Source: Mycolicibacterium cosmeticum
GTDB lineage: Bacteria > Actinomycetota > Actinomycetes > Mycobacteriales > Mycobacteriaceae
Direction: 5' to 3'
NCBI RefSeq assembly: GCF_000613185.1
Contig: NZ_CCBB010000001.1
Coordinates: 1,798,001-1,862,000, forward strand
Length of the DNA: 64,000 nt
Part shown: piece by piece, positions 19,203-30,124 of the stretch
How the letters are laid out: each line of letters begins with the position of its first letter
Position numbering within the stretch: the first letter of the stretch is position 1
Position numbers and translations under genes: made by a program
Notes under the pieces: generated by a model
Seen by the model: only the letters and a program-made list of their open reading frames with translations
What the model was told of the DNA's origin: nothing
The model's database searches: none

Positions 19203-19206
<4 letters not shown>
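18193..19206 (-). CDS. L-asparaginase family protein, apparent CTG start overlapping the ksgA stop
   Basis: A type I/II asparaginase. The second catalytic motif [17 protein letters not shown] is intact. The first, [10 protein letters not shown] with the nucleophilic Thr, is encoded upstream of the first conventional start (GTG 19122) and in frame, but no ATG, GTG or TTG precedes it. A CTG at 19206-19204 overlaps the ksgA TGA as CTGA, like the common ATGA junction, and would give 337 residues ([20 protein letters not shown]). Residues around GGADGFDVV are duplicated in tandem (27-base repeat). Starting at GTG 19122 would delete the nucleophile. It should hydrolyse asparagine or a related amide in the cytoplasm. 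Confidence 0.75.
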
Positions 19207-21358
<2,152 letters not shown>

Positions 21359-22195
21359 CTAAGCGGCGGGCAGCCGGTAGGTGCGTCGGGCATTGGCCGT
21401 GCTCACCTCGGCCACTTCGGCCGCCGGCCGGCCGGTCAGCTCGGCCAGCGCCCGCACCGTGTAGGGCAGGCAGTAGGGCTCGTTCGGGGCGCCCCGGAAC
21501 GGGTGCGGGGTGAGGAACGGTGCGTCGGTCTCGACCAGCAGCAGATCATCGGGGATGACACCCGCGGCCTCGCGTAGCGCGTGCGCGTTGCGGAAACTGA
21601 CGGTGCCCGACAGGCTCAGCATCCAACCGTTCGCCACGCAGGTCTTCGCCATCGCCGCGTCGGAGGAGAAGCAGTGGAAGATCACCGTCTCCGGGGCGCC
21701 CTCGGCGGCCAGCACGTCGAGCACCTCGGCGTCGGCGTCGCGGTTGTGGATCATCAGCGGCTTGCCGGCCCGCTTGGCCAGGTCGATGTGCCAGGCGAAC
21801 GCGTCGCGCTGCCGTACAGGGTCCGCGCAGCCGTCCAGCTTGCCCGGCCAGTACATGTCCATCCCGGTCTCCCCGATCGCCACCACCCGTTCCTGGGTGG
21901 CCAGGGTTTCGAGTTCGGCTCTGGCGGCGTCGTCGAGGGCATCGGCCCGGGTGGGGTGCAGCGCCACCGCGGCGTACACCCGGTCATCCCAGCCTGCGGC
22001 CTGCGCGGCCCAGCGCGCGGCGTCCAGGTCGTCGGCGATGGTGACCACGGCCTGCACCCCGACCGCAGCGGCCCGGTCCAGGATGTCCGCGACGTCCTGC
22101 GCGGTCTGTGCGCCGCACGCGTCCAGGTGGGTGTGGGCGTCGATCAGGGGGGCCAGCGGCTCCGGAGCGGGCGGCTTCTCTCGCTTCGAGCTCAC
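21359..22195 (-). CDS. tatD: TatD-family metal-dependent deoxyribonuclease
   Basis: A 278-residue metal-dependent hydrolase. The N-terminal metal ligands are in LIDAHTHLDACG, the central ones in GETGMDMYWPG and KPLMIHNRDADAEVLD, and the last in LLVETDAPFLTPHPFRGAPN, all as in TatD/YcfH. The family acts as 3'-5' exonuclease in DNA repair and on D-aminoacyl-tRNA or DNA fragments, so the precise role is open. It is divergent from metG with 25 bases between the starts and precedes rpfB, as in other mycobacteria. Confidence 0.93.
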   Translation of the reverse strand: MSSKREKPPAPEPLAPLIDAHTHLDACGAQTAQDVADILDRAAAVGVQAVVTIADDLDAARWAAQAAGWDDRVYAAVALHPTRADALDDAARAELETLATQERVVAIGETGMDMYWPGKLDGCADPVRQRDAFAWHIDLAKRAGKPLMIHNRDADAEVLDVLAAEGAPETVIFHCFSSDAAMAKTCVANGWMLSLSGTVSFRNAHALREAAGVIPDDLLLVETDAPFLTPHPFRGAPNEPYCLPYTVRALAELTGRPAAEVAEVSTANARRTYRLPAA

Positions 22196-22220
22196 CGGTA
22201 CACCTTAAGGTGAGAGCCAA

Positions 22221-23795
22221 ATGACTACGTCTTCCACCGACGCGGGGACTTCCGCCCCGGGCGCCCCGTTCTACATCACCACGGCCATCGCCTACCCGAA
22301 CGGCGACCCGCACATCGGGCACGCCTACGAGTACATCGCCACCGACACGATCGCCCGCTTCAAGCGCCTCGACGGCTTCGACGTGCGCTACCTGACCGGC
22401 ACCGACGTGCACGGCCTGAAGATGGCCGAGACGGCGGCCAAGCTCGGCCTGACCGCCGCCGAGCTGGCCAAGCGCAACTCCGACGTGTTCGAGCGGATGC
22501 AGGAGCGCCTCGGCGCCTCCTACGACCGGTTCATCCGGACCTCCGACGCCGACCACTACGAGGCGTCCAAGGAGATCTGGCGCCGCATGAACGAGGCCGG
22601 TGACATCTACCTGGGCAGCTACCAGGGCTGGTATTCGGTGCGCGACGAGCGGTTCTTCACCGAGGACGAGACCGAAGAACGCGACGGCAAGCGGTACGCC
22701 ATCGAGACCGGCACCGAGGTGACCTGGACCGAGGAGCAGACCTACTTCTTCCGGCTGTCGGCCTACACCGACCGGCTGCTGACCCTCTACCGGGAGCACC
22801 CGGAGTTCATCGGGCCCGATGTCCGGCGCAACGAGATCGTGAGCTTCGTCTCCGGCGGGCTGCGTGATCTGTCGATCTCGCGCACCACCTTCGACTGGGG
22901 TGTCCCGGTCCCCGACCATCCCGATCACGTCATGTACGTCTGGGTGGATGCGCTGACGAACTACCTGACCGGTGTCGGATTCCCGGACACCGCGTCGGAG
23001 GCCTTCGGCAAGTTCTGGCCGGCGGATCTGCACATGATCGGCAAGGACATCATCCGGTTTCACACGGTGTACTGGCCGGCGTTCCTGATGTCGGCCGGGA
23101 TCGAGCTGCCGAGAAGGGTTTTCGCGCACGGGTTCATCAACGTCAAGGGCGAGAAGATGAGCAAGTCGCTGGGCAACGTGGTCGATCCGCTGGTGCTGAT
23201 CGACGAGTTCGGCCTCGACCAGGTGCGCTACTTCTTCCTGCGCGAGGTGCCGTTCGGCCAGGACGGCAGCTACAGCGAGGAGGCCATCGTCGGCCGCATC
23301 AACGCCGACCTGGCCAACGAGTTGGGCAACCTGGCGCAGCGGTCGCTGTCGATGGTGAACAAGAACCTCGACGGCGTGGTGCCCCAGCCCGGCGCCTTCA
23401 CCGCCGAGGACACCGAACTGCTCGATGCCGCCGACGGCCTGCTGGATCGGGTGCGCCGCCACTTCGACGAACAGGCCATGCACCTGGCTCTGGACGCCAT
23501 CTGGTCGGTGCTCGGCGCGGCGAACAAGTACTTCTCGGCGCAGGAACCGTGGGTGCTGCGCAAAACCGATCCGGACCGCTTCGCCACCGTGCTGTACACC
23601 ACGCTGGAGACGGTGCGGATCGCCGCGCTGCTGAGCCAGCCGGTCATGCCGGAGTCGATGACCAAGATGCTGGACCTGCTCGGGCAGCCGGCCGATCGGC
23701 GGGATTTCAGCGCCATCGGTACCCGGCTGGCGCCGGGCACGGCCCTGCCGAAGCCCGAGGGCGTGTTCCCGCGCTACCAGGCGCCCGAGGCGTAA
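22221..23795 (+). CDS. metG: Methionyl-tRNA synthetase
   Basis: Charges initiator and elongator tRNA-Met. The 524-residue class I synthetase has the HIGH signature as [13 protein letters not shown] near residue 30, [10 protein letters not shown] for substrate binding, and [12 protein letters not shown] near residue 313. It is the shorter form without the C-terminal EMAP-like tRNA-binding domain, as in M. tuberculosis MetS. The start ATG 22221 leaves a Thr/Ser-rich leader before the catalytic fold ([15 protein letters not shown]). Confidence 0.97.
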   Translation: MTTSSTDAGTSAPGAPFYITTAIAYPNGDPHIGHAYEYIATDTIARFKRLDGFDVRYLTGTDVHGLKMAETAAKLGLTAAELAKRNSDVFERMQERLGASYDRFIRTSDADHYEASKEIWRRMNEAGDIYLGSYQGWYSVRDERFFTEDETEERDGKRYAIETGTEVTWTEEQTYFFRLSAYTDRLLTLYREHPEFIGPDVRRNEIVSFVSGGLRDLSISRTTFDWGVPVPDHPDHVMYVWVDALTNYLTGVGFPDTASEAFGKFWPADLHMIGKDIIRFHTVYWPAFLMSAGIELPRRVFAHGFINVKGEKMSKSLGNVVDPLVLIDEFGLDQVRYFFLREVPFGQDGSYSEEAIVGRINADLANELGNLAQRSLSMVNKNLDGVVPQPGAFTAEDTELLDAADGLLDRVRRHFDEQAMHLALDAIWSVLGAANKYFSAQEPWVLRKTDPDRFATVLYTTLETVRIAALLSQPVMPESMTKMLDLLGQPADRRDFSAIGTRLAPGTALPKPEGVFPRYQAPEA

Positions 23796-23916
23796 TTTTC
23801 CGCCACAGTCCACGCCGCGGCTCGCCGATTTCTACGTGAGGGCTGCACATCCGCCGAATTCACGACCCTGGTGTAGATATCGACGTGCCGGCAACTGCGT
23901 GATCTGGGTCACCTCC

Positions 23917-23943
23917 TGTCACACTTTCGGGATGGGCGGTGTC
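23917..23943 (+). promoter_or_regulatory. ECF41-type promoter
   Basis: TGTCACA (23917-23923), a 16-base spacer, and TGTC (23940-23943) match the published ECF41 consensus TGTCACA-N16-CGTC at all but one position. It lies eight bases before the oxidoreductase ATG, so the message would be nearly leaderless. The downstream operon encodes an ECF41-like sigma factor, which implies autoregulation. Confidence 0.72.
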
Positions 23944-23951
23944 TTGAGGGC

Positions 23952-25106
23952 ATGACTGAGAACAACACCCCACAACGCGTCATCGTCCTGGGCGGCGGCT
24001 ACGCCGGCGTCCACGCCGCCAACCACCTGTTGCAGCGGCCCGGTACAACGGTCACATTGGTGAACGCCCGGCCCGAATTCGTCGAGCGGATCCGGCTGCA
24101 CCAGCTCTCGGCGGGCACGCATGACGCCACCACCGGTTATGACACCCTGCTCGGCGAGGGCGTGCGCCTGGTGGTCGACCGCGCCGAGCGCATCGACACC
24201 GCGGCCCGCCGGGTCGAGTTGGCCTCCGGCACCGCGCTGGACTACGACTACCTGATCTACGCGGTCGGCAGCACCGCCGGGACCACCCCCGAATCGGCCT
24301 ATGCGATCAGCGAATTGGAGGGTGCGCGCCGGCTGCGCGCGCGGCTGCAGGACGTGCCGACGACCGCACCCATGGTGGTGGTCGGAGGCGGGTTGACCGG
24401 TATCGAGGCGGCCTCGGAATTCGGCGAGGCAGGGCGCACCGTCACCCTGGTCGCCGGGCCGGTGCTCGGCCCGTCACTTGGCGCGCAGGCCCGCCGGTCG
24501 GTCGCCAAGCAACTGGCCAAGCTGAACGTCACGGTGATCGAGGGCCCGACGGTGGCCGCGGTCGGTGACCAGGACGTCACGCTGTCCGACGGGCGCACCC
24601 TGCCCAGCGCCGTCACCGTGTGGACGGCCGGGTTCGGGGTGCCCGAGCTGGCCGCCGCCAGCGGCCTGCGCACCGATGATCTGGGTCGGCTGCTCACCGA
24701 CGAGACCCTCACCAGCATCGACGACGACCGGGTGGTCGGTGCGGGTGACGCGGTGGCGCCGTCGGGCGTGCCGCTGCGGATGAGCTGCCAGGCCGCGATC
24801 CCGCTGGCCGCCCAGGCCGCGCGGACCGTGCTGGCCCGGATCGCGGGCACCGACCCGGTCCCGGTGAACCAGGCCTTCGCCGGTCAGTGCATCAGCATCG
24901 GCCGCTCCTACGGCACCATCCAGCTCGCGCACACCGATGACACGCCGACCCGGCTCTACATCGGTGGCCGGGTGGCCGCGTCGCTGAAGGAGATGGTGTG
25001 CAAGGGCACGCTGTGGCAGCTGCGCCGCGAGGCGGCCAAACCCGGCTCGTACGTGTGGATGCGCGGCGGTAAGCGCACCGAGCGATTGCAGACGGTGGAC
25101 GCGTGA
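23952..25106 (+). CDS. NADH-dehydrogenase-like FAD/NAD(P) oxidoreductase
   Basis: A 384-residue two-dinucleotide-binding-fold flavoprotein. FAD motif VIVLGGGYAGVHAANHLL at residues 11-28, NAD(P) motif MVVVGGGLTGIEAASEF near residue 140, and the second FAD motif RVVGAGDAVAPSG near residue 262. No membrane anchor is visible at the C-terminus, unlike classical type II NADH dehydrogenase. The electron acceptor is unknown. It precedes an ECF41-type sigma gene with a GTGA overlap; ECF41 sigma factors are typically paired with an oxidoreductase, epimerase or carboxymuconolactone-decarboxylase-like gene, and this fits. Confidence 0.85.
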   Translation: MTENNTPQRVIVLGGGYAGVHAANHLLQRPGTTVTLVNARPEFVERIRLHQLSAGTHDATTGYDTLLGEGVRLVVDRAERIDTAARRVELASGTALDYDYLIYAVGSTAGTTPESAYAISELEGARRLRARLQDVPTTAPMVVVGGGLTGIEAASEFGEAGRTVTLVAGPVLGPSLGAQARRSVAKQLAKLNVTVIEGPTVAAVGDQDVTLSDGRTLPSAVTVWTAGFGVPELAAASGLRTDDLGRLLTDETLTSIDDDRVVGAGDAVAPSGVPLRMSCQAAIPLAAQAARTVLARIAGTDPVPVNQAFAGQCISIGRSYGTIQLAHTDDTPTRLYIGGRVAASLKEMVCKGTLWQLRREAAKPGSYVWMRGGKRTERLQTVDA

Positions 25107-25987
25107 GCGAGCACGCCGAGCGGTTCACCGCGCTGCGGCCCCTGTTGTTCACCATCGCCTACGAAATCCTCGGTTCGGCAACCGAATCCGATGACGTGTT
25201 GCAGGAGAGTTACCTGCGCTGGGCCGAAGTGGACCTCGACACGGTGGCCGACACCAAGGCCTACCTGGCCCAGCTGGTGACCCGGCAGGCGCTCAACGCG
25301 TTGCGCGCCGCGGCCCGACGTCGCGAGGAGTACGTCGGGCCGTGGCTGCCGGAACCCGTTCTGGTAGAGGATGCTTCGGCCGACGTGGTGTTGGCCGAAT
25401 CGGTGTCGATGGCGATGATGGTGGTGCTGGAGACCCTCACCCCCGACGAGCGCGCGATCTTCGTGCTGCGTGAGGTGTTCGGCTTCAGCCATGACGAGAT
25501 CGCCGCGGCGGTGGGCCGTTCCCCGGCCGCGGTGCGCCAGATGGCGCACCGCGCCAGGGAGCACGTGCAGGCCCGGCGCAAGCGCTTCGACCACGTCGAC
25601 GCGGCGGTCGGGGAACAGATCACCACGCAGTTCTTCGCCACGGCCGCGACCGGCGACGTGGCCGCGTTGATCGAGCTGCTGGCCCCCGACGTGGTGTGGA
25701 CGGCCGACAGCGCGGGCAAGGTCAGCGCGGCCCGCCGCCCGGTGACCGGCGCCGACAAGGTGGCCCGCCTGGTGCTCGGCCTGATGCGCGGGGCCGCCGA
25801 ACGCGCCGATGCGCGCATCGACCTGGCGATGTACAACAATGCCCCCGCCCTCGTGCTCTACCTGGGCGAGCAACTGGAAGCGGTGATCACCGTGGAGATC
25901 ACCGCCGGCAGGATCAGCCACTTCTACGCCATGCGCAACCCGGACAAGCTGGCCGCGATCACGGTCCCCCGCGCGATCACGAGGTAG
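25103..25987 (+). CDS. ECF sigma factor with SnoaL-like C-terminal domain (SigJ/ECF41 type)
   Basis: A 294-residue sigma factor. Region 2 is at residues 8-75 (LLFTIAYEILGSATESDDVL), region 4 at about 105-160 (LTPDERAIFVLREVFGFSHD, GRSPAAVRQMAHRAREHV), and residues 170-285 form a SnoaL-like domain (FFATAATGDVAALIELLAPD). ECF41 proteins lack an anti-sigma factor and are instead controlled by this extension. Residues DSAGKVSAARRPV occupy the place of the conserved DGGGK motif, slightly altered. GTG 25103 overlaps the oxidoreductase stop. Confidence 0.87.
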   Translation: MSEHAERFTALRPLLFTIAYEILGSATESDDVLQESYLRWAEVDLDTVADTKAYLAQLVTRQALNALRAAARRREEYVGPWLPEPVLVEDASADVVLAESVSMAMMVVLETLTPDERAIFVLREVFGFSHDEIAAAVGRSPAAVRQMAHRAREHVQARRKRFDHVDAAVGEQITTQFFATAATGDVAALIELLAPDVVWTADSAGKVSAARRPVTGADKVARLVLGLMRGAAERADARIDLAMYNNAPALVLYLGEQLEAVITVEITAGRISHFYAMRNPDKLAAITVPRAITR

Positions 25988-26006
25988 CTTCTGTCAGGCT
26001 TGGCCG

Positions 26007-27209
26007 GTGCGGATCGAGCGGTTGGCGGACTTGGGCGACGCCCCCGGGGTGCTACGTGCCGTCGCCGACGCCGGTCGCCGACGCGGCCTGCCACCGCCGG
26101 CCGCGCTGATCGGTGACTGGTTCTCCTCGCGGGCCGTCATCGCACCCAGCGTGGCCGCCGCCCCGTGCGAGCGGGTGTTCGACGTGACACCGGGATGCGG
26201 CCCGCATATCGGCGGTGGCTGGTTCGGCTATCTGGGCTACCCCGACGGGGCGCCCCGCATCCCCGCCTCCGCGGGCGGTTGGTCGGACTGCGTGCTGCGC
26301 CAGGACGGCGACGGGCACTGGTGGTACGAAAGCCTCTCCGATGCACCGGTTCCCGCCTGGCTGACCGATATCACCGCCGCCCCGGCCGGCGCCTACACCG
26401 TCGAGTGGCGCGCGCCCGATCGCGCGGCGCACCGCGCCGGGGTGCTGGCCTGCCTGGACGCGATCGCCGCGGGCGAGGTGTACCAGGCCTGCGTCTGCAC
26501 CCAGTTCACCGGCCGGATCACCGGTGACCCGCTGAATTTCTTCGTCGACGCCGTCGCCCGCACCGCGCCGGCGCGCGCCGCCTACATCGCCGGGGACTGG
26601 GGCGCGGTGGCGTCGCTGTCCCCGGAGCTCTTCCTCAGCCGGCACGGCCGACACGTGACCTCCAGCCCCATCAAAGGCACACTGCCCCTTACCGATTCAC
26701 CGTTGCAGTTGCGGTCGTCGGTCAAGGATGTCGCGGAGAACATCATGATCGTCGACCTGGTCCGCAACGACCTGGGCCGCCTGGCCGTCACCGGCTCGGT
26801 GACCGTCCCCGAGCTGCTGCGGGTGCGCCCCGCGCCCGGGGTGTGGCACCTGGTGTCGACGGTGGCGGCCGAGATCCCGGCCGAGACACCGATGTCGGCG
26901 GTGCTCGACGCGACGTTCCCGCCCGCGTCGGTGACCGGCACACCGAAGTGCCGGGCCCGCCAGCTGCTGTCACACTGGGAACCGGATACTCGTGGGATCT
27001 ATTGCGGCACGGTCGGGTTGGCTTCGCCCGCGGCGGGAACGGAGCTCAACGTGGCGATCCGCACCGTCGAGTTCGACGCGCACGGGCGGGCCGTGCTCGG
27101 TGTGGGCGGTGGGATCACCGCCGACTCGGATCCCGACCGGGAATGGCAGGAATGCCTCGACAAGGCCGCCTCGATCGTGCGTCAGTTCACAGGTGCGTCG
27201 TCGGGGTGA
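26007..27209 (+). CDS. pabB: Aminodeoxychorismate synthase component I
   Basis: Converts chorismate to 4-amino-4-deoxychorismate on the route to p-aminobenzoate and folate. The 400-residue chorismate-binding domain shows SSPIKGTLPL with the PabB-type lysine (anthranilate synthase has PIAGT here), VKDVAENIMIVDLVRNDLGR, FPPASVTGTPK and GIYCGTVGLASP. It corresponds to Rv1005c by position near rsmI and pmt. GTG 26007 is the start. Its 3' end overlaps the convergent hypothetical gene by 23 bases. Confidence 0.93.
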   Translation: MRIERLADLGDAPGVLRAVADAGRRRGLPPPAALIGDWFSSRAVIAPSVAAAPCERVFDVTPGCGPHIGGGWFGYLGYPDGAPRIPASAGGWSDCVLRQDGDGHWWYESLSDAPVPAWLTDITAAPAGAYTVEWRAPDRAAHRAGVLACLDAIAAGEVYQACVCTQFTGRITGDPLNFFVDAVARTAPARAAYIAGDWGAVASLSPELFLSRHGRHVTSSPIKGTLPLTDSPLQLRSSVKDVAENIMIVDLVRNDLGRLAVTGSVTVPELLRVRPAPGVWHLVSTVAAEIPAETPMSAVLDATFPPASVTGTPKCRARQLLSHWEPDTRGIYCGTVGLASPAAGTELNVAIRTVEFDAHGRAVLGVGGGITADSDPDREWQECLDKAASIVRQFTGASSG

Positions 27210-27636
27210 GCGCCGCGATCCACGCAACGATGCCGGCGAAGACGTAGAAACCGATATCACCGGCTGCTGTCGTGACGATCAGGTGCGGCCGTCCGCCGGT
27301 CACCGACCCTTTGAACACCGACTGCTGCCGCACGGCGGTGATCGCGTCCACGGGGACCTCGATGGTGGTGTTGGTGAGCGTACGAAAGATCAGCCGCCGA
27401 CGGGTCAGCGCGATCATCCCGTTGTTCTTCACCACCGGATAACCCGGCGCGGTCGCGCCGCGATAGGCCCCCTTCTCCGGCCCGAGCACCACCGTCTCGC
27501 CCTCGAGCTCGGTCGTGAACCACGCCGCGACCGCCCTGCTGCGGCGACGCCACCAGATCACCATCGGCACCGCGATCAACAGTTGCACAGCCACAATCCC
27601 GACGACCAACACGATGACGAACGCTGCAGTACTCAC
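27187..27636 (-). CDS. Small membrane-anchored protein with PH-like domain
   Basis: A 149-residue protein with one N-terminal transmembrane segment (residues 5-27, FVIVLVVGIVAVQLLIAVPM), a basic stop-transfer (WWRRRSR), and a cytoplasmic beta-rich domain (KNNGMIALTRRRLIFRTLTN, then TTIEVPVDAITAVR) of the type seen in bacterial PH/GRAM-like domains. A second weak hydrophobic stretch ends the protein. The function is unknown. It uses GTG 27636 and lies 18 bases downstream of rsmI. Confidence 0.65.
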   Translation of the reverse strand: MSTAAFVIVLVVGIVAVQLLIAVPMVIWWRRRSRAVAAWFTTELEGETVVLGPEKGAYRGATAPGYPVVKNNGMIALTRRRLIFRTLTNTTIEVPVDAITAVRQQSVFKGSVTGGRPHLIVTTAAGDIGFYVFAGIVAWIAALTPTTHL

Positions 27637-27654
27637 GGCGGCCCACCGGCTCTC

Positions 27655-28491
27655 TCAGTCGCGTGCCTTCAACACCGCATCGTAAAGCTCACGCCGGGAC
27701 GGCGCTCCCGGATGGGCGGCGACCACCTGCGCGCACGCGTCCTTGACCCGGGCACCCTCGTCGACGAGTTCTGAGACCTCGGCCACCAGGGTCGCCAGAT
27801 CGGCCTTGGGCACCGCACCGGCCAGCACCACGGTGATCTCCCCCAGCACCCCGTCGGCGGCCCAGTCCGCGAGCTCCCCGAGGGTGCCGCGCCTGATCTC
27901 CTCATGGGTCTTGGTCAGCTCCCGGCAGACCACCGCGCGCCGCTCGGGGCCCAGGGTGTCCACGGCGTCGCGCAGGGTGTCGGCCAGCCGGCGCGGCGAC
28001 TCGAAGAACACCGCGGTGCGCTGCTCGGCGGCCAGGCCGGCCAGCCAGGTGCGCCGCGCCGACTGCTTCCGCGGCGCGAAACCCTCGAAACAGAATCTGT
28101 CGGCGCCCAGGCCGGAGACCGCCAGCGCCGTCGTCACCGCCGACGGGCCCGGCAGGCAGCTGACCGTCAGGCCGGCCTCGATACAGCCCGTCACCAGCCG
28201 GTAGCCCGGATCGTTGATCAGGGGCATGCCGGCGTCGCTGATCAGCACCACCGTCGCACCGCCGCGGATCTCGTCGAGCAGGGCGGGTACCCGGGTGGCC
28301 TCGTTCTGGTCGAACACGCTGAGCAGCCGTCCGGCCGGGGTGATGCCCAGCGCGGAAGCCAGGGTGCGGGCCCGGCGGGTGTCCTCGGCGGCGATCACGT
28401 CGGCGGTCGCCAGGGCGTCGACCAGACGGCTGGACGCGTCCGCGGGCTGCCCGAGCGGCGTGGCCGCCAGCAGCAGTCGGCCACCTTCCAT
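27655..28491 (-). CDS. rsmI: 16S rRNA (cytidine-1402-2'-O)-methyltransferase RsmI
   Basis: Methylates the ribose of C1402 in the decoding centre. The tetrapyrrole-methylase fold is clear: EGGRLLLAATPLGQPADASS at the start, VIAAEDTRRARTLASALG, VLISDAGMPLINDPGYRLV, LPGPSAVTTALAVSG and VFFESPRRLADTL. ATG 28491 puts the conserved GRLLLxATPLG at the N-terminus; the frame is open to GTG 28527, which would add 12 residues encoded by the repeat at 28495. Orthologous to Rv1003 and divergent from pmt, as expected. Confidence 0.92.
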   Translation of the reverse strand: MEGGRLLLAATPLGQPADASSRLVDALATADVIAAEDTRRARTLASALGITPAGRLLSVFDQNEATRVPALLDEIRGGATVVLISDAGMPLINDPGYRLVTGCIEAGLTVSCLPGPSAVTTALAVSGLGADRFCFEGFAPRKQSARRTWLAGLAAEQRTAVFFESPRRLADTLRDAVDTLGPERRAVVCRELTKTHEEIRRGTLGELADWAADGVLGEITVVLAGAVPKADLATLVAEVSELVDEGARVKDACAQVVAAHPGAPSRRELYDAVLKARD

Positions 28492-28494
28492 TTC

Positions 28495-28521
28495 GGCGGG
28501 CAGGAGCGGAGCGACCGGGGG
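28495..28521 (+). repeat. GAGCGAAGCGAC-type intergenic repeat, copy 2
   Basis: A 27-base segment including CAGGAGCGGAGCGACCGGGG between the divergent rsmI and pmt starts. It has two mismatches to 8005-8031. Confidence 0.6.
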
Positions 28522-28553
28522 TTCCACAAGGGGACAGCCTACGATCGTCGTTG

Positions 28554-30092
28554 ATGACCGCTCCTCATACCGTGCAGCCGGAGCGCGCCGTTCCCGTGAT
28601 CAGCCCCGGCCCCCTGGTTCCCGTGCCGGATTTCGGGCCGACGGATCGCCTGCAGGGCTGGGTGATGACCGTCATCATCGGCGCGCTGGCCGCGCTGACG
28701 CGGTTCCTGCGGCTGGGTTCACCGACCGACGCGGGCACCCCGATCTTCGACGAGAAGCACTACGCGCCGCAGGCCTGGCAGATGCTGAGCAACCACGGTG
28801 TCGAGGACAACCCCGGCTACGGGCTGGTGGTGCACCCGCCGGTGGCCAAACAGTTGATGGCGATCGGCGAGTGGTTCTTCGGCTACAACGGGCTGGGCTG
28901 GCGGTTCTCCGGCGCGGTGTGCGGCGTCATCATCGTGGTGCTGACGGCGCGCATCGTGCGGCGGATCAGCCGCTCGACCCTGATCGGCGGCATCGCGGGG
29001 CTGCTGCTCATCGCCGACGGGGTCAGCTTCGTCTCGGCGCGCACCGCGCTGCTGGACGTCTACCTGGTGCTGTTCGTGGTGGCGGCGTTCGGGGCGCTGA
29101 TCGTCGACCGCGACGACGTGCGGTCCCGGATGCATACCGCGTTGATGGAGGGCCGGATCGCGGAGACCCCGTGGGGCCCACGGCTGGGGGTGCGCTGGTG
29201 GCGGTTCGGCGCGGGTGTGCTGCTGGGCCTGGCGTGCGCGACGAAATGGTCCGGCCTGTACTTCATCGCCTTCTTCGGGTTGATGACGCTGGCCTTCGAC
29301 ATCGTGGCCCGGCGCCAGTACCGGGTGCCGCGGCCGTGGCTGGGGACGCTGCGCCGCGATGTGGGACCGGCGGTCTACGCGCTGGGCCTCATCCCGTTCC
29401 TGGTGTACCTGGCCAGCTATGCACCGTGGTTCGCCTCCGAGACCGCCGTGGACCGGCACGAGGAGGGCCGCTCGATCGGCCTGGACAGTTGGATGCCCGA
29501 CGCCCTGCGGTCGCTGTGGCACTACACCTATCAGGCGTATCACTTCCATTCCACGCTGACCAACGCCGCCGGCAACCACCATCCGTGGGAGTCCAAGCCG
29601 TGGACGTGGCCGATGTCGCTGCGGCCGGTGCTGTACGCCATCGACCAGCAGAACGTGCCGGGCTGCGGGGCGCAGTCGTGTGTGAAGGCCGTGATGCTGG
29701 TCGGCACGCCGGCGATGTGGTTCATCGCCGTCCCGGTGCTGGGCTGGGCGCTGTGGCGGGCGTTCGTGCGCCGCGACTGGCGCTACGCCGTGGTGCTGGT
29801 CGGGTACAGCGCCGGCTTCCTGCCGTGGTTCGCCGATATCGACCGGCAGATGTACTTCTTCTACGCCACCACCATGGCGCCGTTCCTGATCATGGCGATC
29901 GCGCTGATCCTCGGTGATGTGCTGTATCAACCGAATCAGAATGCCGAACGGCGGACGCTGGGCCTGATCGCGGTGAGTTGTTATGTGGCGCTGGTGATCA
30001 CGAACTTCGCCTGGATGTACCCGATACTCACCGGGCTGCCGATTTCGCAGGCGACCTGGAACATGCAGATCTGGTTGCCCAGCTGGCGGTGA
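28554..30092 (+). CDS. pmt: Protein O-mannosyltransferase (GT39)
   Basis: A polytopic membrane enzyme that transfers mannose from polyprenyl-phosphate-mannose to Thr/Ser of exported proteins during Sec translocation. The 512-residue protein has about ten transmembrane helices. The catalytic acidic motif is in the first periplasmic loop, GTPIFDEKHYAPQAWQML, and VVHPPVAKQLMAIGEW is also characteristic. It matches Rv1002c/Pmt in position. ATG 28554 is preceded by TTG 28551; either may be used. Exported lipoproteins such as those at 7340 and 39708 are plausible substrates. Confidence 0.94.
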   Translation: MTAPHTVQPERAVPVISPGPLVPVPDFGPTDRLQGWVMTVIIGALAALTRFLRLGSPTDAGTPIFDEKHYAPQAWQMLSNHGVEDNPGYGLVVHPPVAKQLMAIGEWFFGYNGLGWRFSGAVCGVIIVVLTARIVRRISRSTLIGGIAGLLLIADGVSFVSARTALLDVYLVLFVVAAFGALIVDRDDVRSRMHTALMEGRIAETPWGPRLGVRWWRFGAGVLLGLACATKWSGLYFIAFFGLMTLAFDIVARRQYRVPRPWLGTLRRDVGPAVYALGLIPFLVYLASYAPWFASETAVDRHEEGRSIGLDSWMPDALRSLWHYTYQAYHFHSTLTNAAGNHHPWESKPWTWPMSLRPVLYAIDQQNVPGCGAQSCVKAVMLVGTPAMWFIAVPVLGWALWRAFVRRDWRYAVVLVGYSAGFLPWFADIDRQMYFFYATTMAPFLIMAIALILGDVLYQPNQNAERRTLGLIAVSCYVALVITNFAWMYPILTGLPISQATWNMQIWLPSWR

Positions 30093-30109
30093 GCCGACCG
30101 ATTTCGGCT
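30092..30109. terminator. Small hairpin between convergent pmt and LysR genes
   Basis: AGCCGA (30092-30097) pairs with TCGGCT (30104-30109) around a six-base loop. It begins at the last base of the pmt stop codon and lies 16 bases beyond the LysR stop. It could serve both genes as a weak bidirectional terminator. Confidence 0.3.
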
Positions 30110-30124
30110 TGCTGACGCTGCGGG

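Noticed and set aside
21984..23813. Reverse open frame of about 600 codons antisense to metG
   Set aside because: metG on the forward strand has complete synthetase motifs; the antisense product has no domain.
28214..29917. Forward open frame of about 560 codons overlapping rsmI and pmt in another frame
   Set aside because: Both real genes are well identified and the frame shows the biased composition of an out-of-frame read.
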